Shown here: piece after piece, positions 27,652-35,790 of the stretch
Position numbering within the stretch: position 1 is the first letter of the stretch
Layout: the number at the start of each line of letters is the position of its first letter
Assembly: GCA_023380305.1 (NCBI GenBank)
Contig: JAMCQZ010000007.1
Coordinates: 1-35,996 of the forward strand
Direction: 5' to 3'
Length of the DNA: 35,996 bases
Source of the DNA: Patescibacteria group bacterium
GTDB lineage: Bacteria; Patescibacteriota; Minisyncoccia; UBA6257; Colwellbacteraceae
Notes under the pieces: model-generated
Told to the model about the DNA's origin: nothing
What the model saw: only the letters and a program-made list of their open reading frames with translations
Databases searched by the model: none
Position numbers and translations under genes: made by a program

Positions 27652-28362
27652 ATGTCTAAACTAATCTTTGATATAGAAACAGTAGGGGAAAATTACGATA
27701 CTTTGGATGAGACCACTAAGGAATCATTAACCCGTTGGCTTAAAAAAGAATCTGTCGGAGAAGAGGAATACGAAGTGGCGCTCGAGGAGCTTAAAGCCGG
27801 ACTTGGATTTTCTCCGTTGACGGGCGAGGTGGTTGCCATTGGTATGCTTGATTACGACCAGAACAAAGGCGCTGTCTATTACCAGGCTCCGGGGCAAGAG
27901 AATAAAGATGAAGAATCCGACGGCATTAAGTTCAAGCAGATGACCGAAGCGGAGATGCTCCAAGCTTTTTGGGAAGCGGCTTCGAAATACGATGAGTTTG
28001 TTACTTTCAATGGCCGGGCGTTCGACGCGCCGTTTCTAATGGTCCGTTCGGCTATTAATAAAATCAAACCGACTAAGGATTTGATGTCGAACCGCTATGT
28101 TTCGAGCCAGAAGTTCGGGGCGGTCCATATCGATCTCTTAGACCAACTCACTTTTTACGGAGCGGTTAGGAAAAAGGGGAATCTTCATCTGTGGAGCCGG
28201 GCCTTTGGCATCGAAAGCCCTAAGGCCCAGGGCGTAACCGGAGACGACGTCGGCCGGCTTTTCAAAGAAAAGAAATTCCTGGACATCGCCAAATACAACG
28301 TCGGCGACATCCGGGCCACGCGAGAGCTTTACAAGAACTGGACCGAATACATAAGAATGTAA
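27652..28362 (+). CDS. Predicted DEDD-type 3'-5' exonuclease (PolB-like exonuclease family)
   Basis: LIFDIETVG (DxE), FVTFNGRAFDAPFLMVRS, HIDLLDQLTFYGA, YNVGDIRATRELY. Confidence 0.85.
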   Translation: MSKLIFDIETVGENYDTLDETTKESLTRWLKKESVGEEEYEVALEELKAGLGFSPLTGEVVAIGMLDYDQNKGAVYYQAPGQENKDEESDGIKFKQMTEAEMLQAFWEAASKYDEFVTFNGRAFDAPFLMVRSAINKIKPTKDLMSNRYVSSQKFGAVHIDLLDQLTFYGAVRKKGNLHLWSRAFGIESPKAQGVTGDDVGRLFKEKKFLDIAKYNVGDIRATRELYKNWTEYIRM

Positions 28363-28419
28363 TTTGACATAAGCTCTAAGAAGTGTAATTGTATGCTAAT
28401 TTGTGCTATACTTTAAACA

Positions 28420-28755
28420 ATGTTTTTCTTCCATAAAACCGAGGTTATCCCTCAAGCATTGGCGGCTTATAAATGGAGATTACCCCAAGAGCTTCAGGTG
28501 TCTTTGAAAAAATCCGCGGACGGCGGTTATATTGCGTTTGTTGATAATGTTCCTGGTTGTGTAACGCAAGCTGAAACAGGGCAAGATCTTTTCACCCAAG
28601 TAAACGATGCTTTATATACTTATTATGAAATACCCGAGAGCTATCAGCCCTATATGCCCATTTTTTTGCCGCCGGAAAACGTGCGTTCGGAATTAAATAT
28701 TCATATTCCAGAGAAATATTTAAAAACTAACGCTTTTGTTTTAACAGCCAATTAA
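28420..28755 (+). CDS. HicB-like antitoxin
   Basis: DGGYIAFVDNVPGCVTQAETGQDLFTQVNDAL HicB fold signature. Confidence 0.75.
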   Translation: MFFFHKTEVIPQALAAYKWRLPQELQVSLKKSADGGYIAFVDNVPGCVTQAETGQDLFTQVNDALYTYYEIPESYQPYMPIFLPPENVRSELNIHIPEKYLKTNAFVLTAN

Positions 28756-28758
28756 TAA

Positions 28759-28992
28759 ATGGGAGACTTTAGTTTTCCATGTAAGTCTAAAAAACTGATA
28801 AAAGCTTTAGGTAAGCTGGGGTTTGTCGTAGAACACGGCGCCAAGCATGATCTGGCGAAGTGCGTCCATAACGGACATAAAACCACTATTCCAAGGCATG
28901 TCGAGGTTAAAAGAGAGATCGTGCAGAATATAGCAGAATTTTTGTTAGAAAAGGAGATTCCCCATGAGAAGTTGTTAGAATTATTGCGTTAG
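28759..28992 (+). CDS. HicA-like mRNA interferase toxin
   Basis: LIKALGKLGFVVEHGAKHDLAKCVHNGHKTTIPRHVEVKREIVQNIAEFL; HicA signature with His. Confidence 0.78.
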   Translation: MGDFSFPCKSKKLIKALGKLGFVVEHGAKHDLAKCVHNGHKTTIPRHVEVKREIVQNIAEFLLEKEIPHEKLLELLR

Positions 28993-29016
28993 CTAGTTTA
29001 GCGTTATAATTTCTTT

Positions 29017-29838
29017 ATGGAAGAAAACAAAAAGAAGATGTTTCAACAACGCGTCAAATTCGCGGGTTGGTTTTCCGTGGTAGCCGGCTGGCTCATCATC
29101 GCCGCTTACGCGGCGGTCGCCGTCGCCACCTACGCCAAATTGCCGGGAGTGGAAAAAATAGCCGTTTCCATCGACCCGGTGGCCGCGATTTTCACGATCG
29201 CCATCGGCGTTGCCTATGTCTTTTTCGGCAACCAGGTGCGGCGGATGAAAACAGTTCATCTCAAGAACGACATCCAACTGCTTTTCTACGGCTCCCTGGT
29301 GCTCGCGGTGCTCACTATTGTCGGCGGCAGTCTGCCGGGACTCGTGCTCGTGCTTCTGATCGTGAGCTTAGGATTTGCCGGAAACGCGGTTGACGAGCTT
29401 ATGAAAGAAGAGGGTTTCAGATCAAACCTCAAGGAAGATTTGCTGTGGCTTCACAGGTTTTTCTACAGGCTGAACGACCTGGCACACAAGCGGACGCCGT
29501 TGCAGGCGGTTGGATTCTATTTCAGCTACATTGTTCTGATGCTCGGCGTCGGAGCTTTGCTCTTGGGCCTCGGGGAACTGTGGGTGTATTTCGTTAAGAC
29601 TCCGGTTATTTCGCTCGAAACCAACGTTTCGATGATTGCGAGCGCGGTCTATCTCCTCGGTATCGCTTATCTTTCCTGGCGGATCTTGAAAGCCAAGAAT
29701 CTCTGGCCGGAATCGGCCTACGTCGTCATCTGGGTGTTCGATATTCTGATGACGCTTTTCCTCGGCGGACTTTTCGGTTTGATCGTGCCGGCGTATCTCA
29801 CCACGCTTCCCAAGAGACACAAAACAGAAGAGGCTTAG
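29017..29838 (+). CDS. Multi-pass membrane protein, unknown function
   Basis: 273-aa ORF with several hydrophobic segments; TATAAT 6 nt upstream of ATG. Confidence 0.8.
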   Translation: MEENKKKMFQQRVKFAGWFSVVAGWLIIAAYAAVAVATYAKLPGVEKIAVSIDPVAAIFTIAIGVAYVFFGNQVRRMKTVHLKNDIQLLFYGSLVLAVLTIVGGSLPGLVLVLLIVSLGFAGNAVDELMKEEGFRSNLKEDLLWLHRFFYRLNDLAHKRTPLQAVGFYFSYIVLMLGVGALLLGLGELWVYFVKTPVISLETNVSMIASAVYLLGIAYLSWRILKAKNLWPESAYVVIWVFDILMTLFLGGLFGLIVPAYLTTLPKRHKTEEA

Positions 29839-29925
29839 CGGACTTCGGAGGAAGCGCGGGACGTTATTTTTTCGTATCCGGTCGCGGTCTTGGTTTTTTC
29901 GAAGAGGTGCGGCTATAATGTTTTT

Positions 29926-30822
29926 ATGAACGAGATTTATGTGATCGGCCACAAAAGTCCGGATACGGACAGCGTCTGTTCGGCCATAGTCTACGCCGGA
30001 ATCAAGGGATATATTCCCGCGAGGCTCGGGGAGATCAATAAGGAAACGGCCTACGCTTTGGATTTCTTCAAAACGCCGGCGCCGCAGATCCTCGAGAACG
30101 CCGAAGAAAAGAAGATTGTGTGCGTTGATCACAACGAAGCGACCCAGATGGCGGACGGTTGGGATAAGGCGGAGATCGTCGAGATCATCGACCATCATAA
30201 AATCAATTTTGATTACGCGAGCCCGATCTATTTCCATTCCGAGCCGGTCGGCTGCACAGCCACCATCATCGCCAAACAGCATAGGGGAGAAGTGAAAGCT
30301 AATCCGAGCTGGGCCGGGCTTCTGCTTTCGGCCATTCTTTCGGACACGGTCGTTTTCAAGTCGCCGACGACGACCGAGGAAGATAAGGCTATTGCCGCCG
30401 AATTGGCGGCCGTTGCTGGCATCGAAGACGTAATCGCTTTCGGAGTGGCTTTAAAAACGAAAAACGCCGACATCGACGGCCGGAGCATCCAAGAGATTAT
30501 TGTTTCGGATTTCAAGGATTTCGATTTCCATGGAAAAAAGATCGGCATCGGCCAAATTGAAGTCGTCGAATCCGCGGGGATCGAATCCAAAGCAGACGAG
30601 ATCATCGCCGGCCTCCAATCCTTGAAACAGAATGGATACGAAGCAGTGTTTTTCATGGTGACGGATATCATGAAAGCCGGCACCAGACTTTTCTTCGCCG
30701 GAGACGAGGGGATCGTTGAAAAGGCTTTCGGCGTCAAGCCGGAAAACAACTCGGTTTATCTTCCGGGAGTGATGTCGCGGAAAAAACAGATTGTGCCGGA
30801 GTTGGAAAAAGCCTTCGCCTAA
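29926..30822 (+). CDS. ppaC: Manganese-dependent inorganic pyrophosphatase-like DHH protein
   Basis: VIGHKSPDTDSVCSAI, VCVDHNE, EIIDHHKINF, SEPVGCTATIIAK, C-terminal SRKKQIVPELEKAF. Confidence 0.92.
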   Translation: MNEIYVIGHKSPDTDSVCSAIVYAGIKGYIPARLGEINKETAYALDFFKTPAPQILENAEEKKIVCVDHNEATQMADGWDKAEIVEIIDHHKINFDYASPIYFHSEPVGCTATIIAKQHRGEVKANPSWAGLLLSAILSDTVVFKSPTTTEEDKAIAAELAAVAGIEDVIAFGVALKTKNADIDGRSIQEIIVSDFKDFDFHGKKIGIGQIEVVESAGIESKADEIIAGLQSLKQNGYEAVFFMVTDIMKAGTRLFFAGDEGIVEKAFGVKPENNSVYLPGVMSRKKQIVPELEKAFA

Positions 30823-30844
30823 AACCGACTGAAACTAATAAACC

Positions 30845-30873
30845 AAAAAAGCGGGGATAGCCCGCTTTTTTGG
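30845..30873 (+). terminator. Rho-independent terminator after ppaC
   Basis: AAAAAAGCGGG-gatag-CCCGCTTTTTTGG. Confidence 0.88.
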
Positions 30874-31060
30874 TTGTCCACAATGGAGAGCCCAGTTTCC
30901 GGGGCCTGTGGACAAACAATCAGCCGAGTTTTTGAGACAGAACGGCCCAAACCCCGGGGCGTCCGAGAGCATTGAGTTATGCACACTTTGACCTTGGGGA
31001 GGGTGTGGAGTAAAATGGTATAAAAGTGGGGAAAAGTGGATAACCAAGGTTTTATCCAAA
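30874..31060. promoter_or_regulatory. Cluster of DnaA-box-like 9-mers
   Basis: TTGTCCACA 30874-30882; TGTGGACAA 30907-30915 (inverse); TTATGCACA 30977-30985 (exact TTATNCACA); AGTGGATAA 31035-31043 (inverse TTATCCACT); TTATCCAAA 31052-31060. Confidence 0.5.
30988..31041 (+). promoter_or_regulatory. mraZ promoter with periodic TGG operator boxes
   Basis: TTGACC (30988-30993) -17- TAAAAT (31011-31016); TGG at 30995, 31006, 31016, 31027, 31037 (spacing 11,10,11,10). Confidence 0.7.
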
Positions 31061-31066
31061 AGCCAA

Positions 31067-31498
31067 ATGTTTATCGGGGAATATCAGCACAATCTGGATA
31101 CGAAATCTCGGCTGGCCATACCGGCCAAGTTCAGAAGTCAGTTATCGGGCGGCGCCATCATCACTCGGGGATTGGATCGCTGCCTTTTTGTTTTCACCTC
31201 GAAGGATTGGGAAGTCTTGGCGCAAAAGCTTATGGCTTTGCCTTTGACCCAGGCGGACTCGCGGGCCTTTGTCCGTTTGATGCTCGCCGGAGCGGCCGAA
31301 TGCGATTTCGACACCCAGGGCCGCGTGCTCATTCCGGATTATTTGCGGAAATACGCCGATCTCAAAAAAGAGGCGGTGGTGACGGGTTTGTATAACAGGA
31401 TTGAAATATGGGATTCGGAAGTCTGGTCTGCCTACAAGAAGAGGACCGAAGGCGCTTCCGAGGAAATAGCCGAACATTTAAGGGATTTGGGGATATAG
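31067..31498 (+). CDS. mraZ: Division/cell wall cluster transcriptional repressor MraZ
   Basis: MFIGEYQHNLDTKSRLAIPAKFRSQL, ITRGLDRCLFVF, ECDFDTQGRVLIPDYLRKYADL. Confidence 0.97.
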   Translation: MFIGEYQHNLDTKSRLAIPAKFRSQLSGGAIITRGLDRCLFVFTSKDWEVLAQKLMALPLTQADSRAFVRLMLAGAAECDFDTQGRVLIPDYLRKYADLKKEAVVTGLYNRIEIWDSEVWSAYKKRTEGASEEIAEHLRDLGI

Positions 31499-31502
31499 GT
31501 TT

Positions 31503-31530
31503 CGGCGGGCTTTAAGGAGCAAGTCCGCCG
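31503..31530 (+). promoter_or_regulatory. Hairpin presenting AAGGAG in the loop, between mraZ and rsmH
   Basis: CGGCGGGCTT / AAGTCCGCCG 10-bp stem (one G-U), loop TAAGGAGC, GTG start at 31537. Confidence 0.5.
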
Positions 31531-31536
31531 GAGCCT

Positions 31537-32496
31537 GTGAAGCGATTGGTTAATTCGGAACAAAGGTCGAAAAAAATGGATTCAACCAAAAACAAAAACA
31601 CCGAAGAGCAAAGCGATTCACGGGCGTCGACACGGACGCACATTCCAGTTCTTTTAAACGAGACGATCGATGCCTTGGATCCGCAGCCAGGAGAGTTCTT
31701 CGTCGATGGCACAGCCGGAGAAGCCGGCCATATGAAAGTTATTCTTTCAAAAATCGGTCCGACCGGAAAATACCTGGCGATTGATTGGAACAAGCTAAAC
31801 GCCGAACGACTGCGCGAGGAATTCAAGGATGACCACCGGGTGAGGGTGGAAAACGTAAACTTCGCCGGGATTCCGGAACTGCTTCGCGGGGAGAAAGCCG
31901 ACGGCTTGCTCCTTGATCTCGGATTTTCATCCGGAGAACTTGAGGCCGGCCGGGGGTTCAGCTTTCAGAAGGACGAGCCCTTGCTCATGACCTACAGCGA
32001 CGAGGAAGAGCCGCTCTACAAGGTTTTGAAGAGGCTGTCCGAAAAAGAGATCTTCGAGATATTGAAGCTGACCGGCGAGCGATACAGCCGGCCGATGGCC
32101 AAAGCCATTTTCGAAGCGGAGAGGAAACATCCGGTTGAAACGACCGGGGAACTGGTGGAGGTTTTGCAAAAAGCGGTCCCCGGAAGATACGAAGCCGGAC
32201 GTCTTAATGTGGGGACAAGGGCCTTTCTCGGATTCCGGATTTACATCAACCGCGAGCTCGAGAATCTGAACCGCATCCTCGAAGCCACGACCGATGTCGT
32301 GAAGCCTGGAGGCCGGGTGGCCGTGATCACTTTCCAGTCGTTGGAAGACAAGATCGTCAAGGAGATTTTTAAAAAACAGGCCAAGGAGGGGAAAGCGGAA
32401 TTGCTTTTCAAGAAACCGCTCGGTCCGACCCTCCGGGAAATCAGGGAGAATCCCAGAAGCCGTTCAGCTAAGCTGAGAGCAATCCGCATTATTTAA
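31537..32496 (+). CDS. rsmH: 16S rRNA (cytosine1402-N4)-methyltransferase
   Basis: HIPVLLNETIDAL, FVDGTAGEAGHMKVIL, LLLDLGFSSGELE, VNVGTRAFLGFRIYINRELENL-type motifs. Start could instead be ATG 31576. Confidence 0.95.
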   Translation: MKRLVNSEQRSKKMDSTKNKNTEEQSDSRASTRTHIPVLLNETIDALDPQPGEFFVDGTAGEAGHMKVILSKIGPTGKYLAIDWNKLNAERLREEFKDDHRVRVENVNFAGIPELLRGEKADGLLLDLGFSSGELEAGRGFSFQKDEPLLMTYSDEEEPLYKVLKRLSEKEIFEILKLTGERYSRPMAKAIFEAERKHPVETTGELVEVLQKAVPGRYEAGRLNVGTRAFLGFRIYINRELENLNRILEATTDVVKPGGRVAVITFQSLEDKIVKEIFKKQAKEGKAELLFKKPLGPTLREIRENPRSRSAKLRAIRII

Positions 32497-32500
32497 AAAA

Positions 32501-32794
32501 ATGACCATCATCCAACCGAACAAAAACACGAATCCGTTACGGGGCCTAAACGCCGTTTTGGTTGTTATGCTTTTTGTTTCCGTTGTTGCGAGCATCAGCC
32601 TTTGTTCGAAAGCGGAAAGCTTCAGATTTGAGGCCAAGAAGCTGAAGAACGAAATCGACGAGGCCCAGCTCGTGAATGCCGAGCTGAAGGGCCGCATCAT
32701 GAACGCCGTCGACGCCGAGAGCATCGACAGGATCGCTTCCGAAAAAGGGTTGATTAAAGACAGAAATCCGCAATGGGTGTTCGCTTTGCAATAG
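32501..32794 (+). CDS. FtsL-like small bitopic membrane protein
   Basis: One TM helix then heptad-like segment (SFRFEAKKLKNEIDEAQLVNAELKGRI); located between rsmH and ftsI. Confidence 0.65.
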   Translation: MTIIQPNKNTNPLRGLNAVLVVMLFVSVVASISLCSKAESFRFEAKKLKNEIDEAQLVNAELKGRIMNAVDAESIDRIASEKGLIKDRNPQWVFALQ

Positions 32795-34389
32795 TCATCT
32801 TGATATTTTCCCTGGCTTATATGAGCTTGGGCCTTCGTTTTTATAACCTGCAGATAGAAAACGGCCGGCAGTATTTGGCGAAAGCCGAGGATCTGCGAGC
32901 CGGAGCCGACTTGGTCGATCCCGAAAGGGGCGACATTTTTTTTACGGACAAGAACGGCAATCTGATGCCGGCCGCCATCAAGAAGGAATATGAGAATATC
33001 GTGGCGGTTCCGAAAGACATCGAAGACGCGGATGAAGCCGCCGAAATTCTGGCTTCGGTCCTCGGAATGCCCCAAAAAGAGGTTTTGGCGAAGATCGGGA
33101 ATTCCGGAAGTTCCTACGCCATGATTTTGAAGAAAGCGCCCGAGATCGTCGCTAAAGAGGTGAAACGCTTGAAGATCAAAGGCATCCGGGTGGAAATGGC
33201 GGAAACAAGATTCTATCCGTATGGGACGCTCGCGTCGCATGTTTTGGGATTTGTGCGCGATCGCGCCGGCCAATACGGGGTAGAGGCTTTTTATAACGAA
33301 GCTCTGGTCGGGGCAACGAACGATGCCGCTTCCGGAAAATGGACGGGCGCCGAGAACGGCGAGGACATCCAACTGACCATCGAGCCGAACGTCGAATCAC
33401 AGGCGGAAAAAACGCTTGCCAAACTGGTTTCGACCTACAAAGCCGAAAAAGGGCTCGTTATTGTCGGCGATCCGAAAACAGGGGAAATCTGGGCCATGGC
33501 CGGAACGGACAATTTCGATCCGAACAACTACGGCGCCTCTCCTATGGGGAGCTATCTCAACAAATCGGTCCAGGAGGTTTACGAACCGGGTTCCATCTTC
33601 AAAATCGTTACCATGGCCGCGGGCATAGATTCCGGAAAAGTCTCGCCGCAGACGACCTATTACGACAACGGGTCGGTTGTCGTCGACGGATACACCATCG
33701 AGAACTGGGACCATAAAGCGCACGGCACGATGACCATGGCCGGCGTGATCGAAAAATCGTTGAATACCGGAAGCATCTTTGTCATGCGACAGATGGGCAA
33801 AAAGACTTTTTGGAATTACATCGAAAAATTCGGTTTCAACGAAAAAACCGGGATTGATCTTCCGGGAGAGCGGACGAGCGACACCAAGAATTTGAAAAAC
33901 GGCGGCGACGCCAATTACGCCACGGCTTCTTTCGGCAGCGGCATCGCTGTAGCGCCGATACGGCTTTGGGCTTCGATCGCCTCGATCGCCAACAAGGGCG
34001 TGATGATGCGGCCGCACGTCGTTAAAGCCGAGCCGCAGGAAATAGGCCGTTCGGTTTCCGAGGAAACCGCCAAAAAGGTGACAAATATGCTTGTGACGGC
34101 CGTCGACAACGGCAAAGTGGCGACGATCAGCGGCTACACCGTGGCCGGAAAGACCGGCACCGCTTTCATTCCAGACCTGGTCCACGGCGGATACACCGAA
34201 GACGTGATCAACACCTATATCGGCTTCGCGCCGGCCTCCGATCCGAAATTCATGGTTTTGATAAGGATGGATAGGGCTGCGGGCGCGCCGCTCGCCGGCC
34301 AGACGATCATCCCGGCCTTCCGGGAGCTCGCGGATTTTATCCTCCGTTATTACGAAGTGGCGCCGGATAGACCGGAAGCCATAAATTAG
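32773..34389 (+). CDS. ftsI: Penicillin-binding protein 2 / FtsI-type transpeptidase
   Basis: YEPGSIFKIVT (SxxK), SLNTGS (SxN), VAGKTGTAF (KTG). Confidence 0.93.
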   Translation: MGVRFAIVILIFSLAYMSLGLRFYNLQIENGRQYLAKAEDLRAGADLVDPERGDIFFTDKNGNLMPAAIKKEYENIVAVPKDIEDADEAAEILASVLGMPQKEVLAKIGNSGSSYAMILKKAPEIVAKEVKRLKIKGIRVEMAETRFYPYGTLASHVLGFVRDRAGQYGVEAFYNEALVGATNDAASGKWTGAENGEDIQLTIEPNVESQAEKTLAKLVSTYKAEKGLVIVGDPKTGEIWAMAGTDNFDPNNYGASPMGSYLNKSVQEVYEPGSIFKIVTMAAGIDSGKVSPQTTYYDNGSVVVDGYTIENWDHKAHGTMTMAGVIEKSLNTGSIFVMRQMGKKTFWNYIEKFGFNEKTGIDLPGERTSDTKNLKNGGDANYATASFGSGIAVAPIRLWASIASIANKGVMMRPHVVKAEPQEIGRSVSEETAKKVTNMLVTAVDNGKVATISGYTVAGKTGTAFIPDLVHGGYTEDVINTYIGFAPASDPKFMVLIRMDRAAGAPLAGQTIIPAFRELADFILRYYEVAPDRPEAIN

Positions 34390-34394
34390 CTAAA

Positions 34395-35759
34395 ATGGTT
34401 TATCTCGGCCAGCCGGATTTTTCCGGAGCCGATTCTAAAATGAAAAAAACGCTTTTAAAATTTTTGGAAATCGTCTTGAGGAGAATCGCCAAATCGACTC
34501 TCAAAAAATACAAGCCGCGGATCGTCGGCATCACCGGCAGCGTCGGCAAAAGTTCCACCAAAGAAGCGGTTTTGGCGGTCTTAAAGACCAAGAAGAGCGT
34601 CCGGGCGAACCAGGGCAATTTGAACAACGAATTGGGCTTGCCGCTCACCATCCTCGGCGATTACGACTATTATCGCGAAGACAGTAAAAATAAGATCGGA
34701 TTTTGGATCAAAGTGGTTTTTTCCGGAATCAAGGGTCTTTTGAAGACGCGGAGCGACTATCCCGAAGTGCTGGTTCTCGAATACGGCGCCAACAAGCCCG
34801 GAGACATCGAATACCTGCTTAAAATCGCCAAGCCCGACATCGCCATCATCACGGCCATTTCCGAGGTTCCGGTCCACGTGGAGTTTTATCAGAATCCGGA
34901 GGCGCTGGCGCGGGAAAAATCCAAATTAGTTTCGGCCTTGTCCGCTAAGGGCGTGGCTGTTTTAAACCGCGACGATGAGATCGTCATGCATATGAAGGAG
35001 AAAACCAGGGGCCGCGTCGTTACGTTCGGGTTCGAGGAAGGGGCGGATATTAGGGCCGTCAATTTCGAAAACCAGGCCGAGGGTTTGAGGCCGATCGGAT
35101 TGTCCTTCAAAATCGAACATGGCGGCAGCGCCGTGCCCGTGAGAATGGCCAATATTTTCGGCCGGAGCTACGTCTACAACATGCTGGCGGCCGCGGCCGT
35201 CGGTCTCGAGTTCAATATGAATCTCGTGGAAATCGCCTCGGCCCTGATGCTTTACCGTCCGTTGCCGGGAAGGATGAGGCTTGTCAAAGGAGAAAAGGAC
35301 ACTTGGATTCTGGACGATACCTATAACGCCGCTCCGGCTTCGACCGAAGAGGCCCTGGAAGCCCTGAAAAGCTTGCCGGCCAAACGTAAGGTGGTGATTC
35401 TTGGAGACATGGCCCAGCTCGGTGAATACTCGGTCCAGAGCCACGAGGCTGTCGGCAAGAAAGCGTCCGGGATCGCCGACATCATCGTTACCGTCGGCAA
35501 CAGAGCGAGATTTATCGCCGAGGCCAGCCGAAAGAAAGGATTTTCAAAAGACAACATTTATAGCTTTGACAATTCCGATGACGCGAAGACGATCGTCGAG
35601 CGGATCGTCAAGGAAGGGGATTTGATTCTCGTCAAAGGCTCCCAGGTAACAAGGATGGAAAAGATCGTTATGGAGATCATGGCCGAGCCTGACAAGGCTA
35701 AAGACTTGCTTGTGCGGCAATACGGCCGCTGGCTTGGTGAATATTACATCGACATGTAA
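34395..35759 (+). CDS. murF: MurF-like Mur ligase
   Basis: GITGSVGKSSTKEAVLAVL, NQGNLNNELGLPLTIL, LEYGANKPGDIEYLL, ILDDTYNAAPASTEEALEAL, ILGDMAQLG. Start may be ATG 34441. Confidence 0.9.
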   Translation: MVYLGQPDFSGADSKMKKTLLKFLEIVLRRIAKSTLKKYKPRIVGITGSVGKSSTKEAVLAVLKTKKSVRANQGNLNNELGLPLTILGDYDYYREDSKNKIGFWIKVVFSGIKGLLKTRSDYPEVLVLEYGANKPGDIEYLLKIAKPDIAIITAISEVPVHVEFYQNPEALAREKSKLVSALSAKGVAVLNRDDEIVMHMKEKTRGRVVTFGFEEGADIRAVNFENQAEGLRPIGLSFKIEHGGSAVPVRMANIFGRSYVYNMLAAAAVGLEFNMNLVEIASALMLYRPLPGRMRLVKGEKDTWILDDTYNAAPASTEEALEALKSLPAKRKVVILGDMAQLGEYSVQSHEAVGKKASGIADIIVTVGNRARFIAEASRKKGFSKDNIYSFDNSDDAKTIVERIVKEGDLILVKGSQVTRMEKIVMEIMAEPDKAKDLLVRQYGRWLGEYYIDM

Positions 35760-35777
35760 TTTATTTAGAAATCTCAT

Positions 35778-35783
35778 TATAAT
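35778..35783 (+). promoter_or_regulatory. Predicted -10 element 7 nt upstream of the pilin ATG
   Basis: TATAAT at 35778-35783, ATG at 35791. Confidence 0.5.
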
Positions 35784-35790
35784 TATTTAG

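Noticed and set aside
30874-31066. Chromosomal origin (oriC)
   Set aside because: DnaA-like boxes are present, but genes on both sides are co-oriented, dnaA/dnaN are absent and no clear AT-rich unwinding element is seen; a regulatory cluster is more economical.
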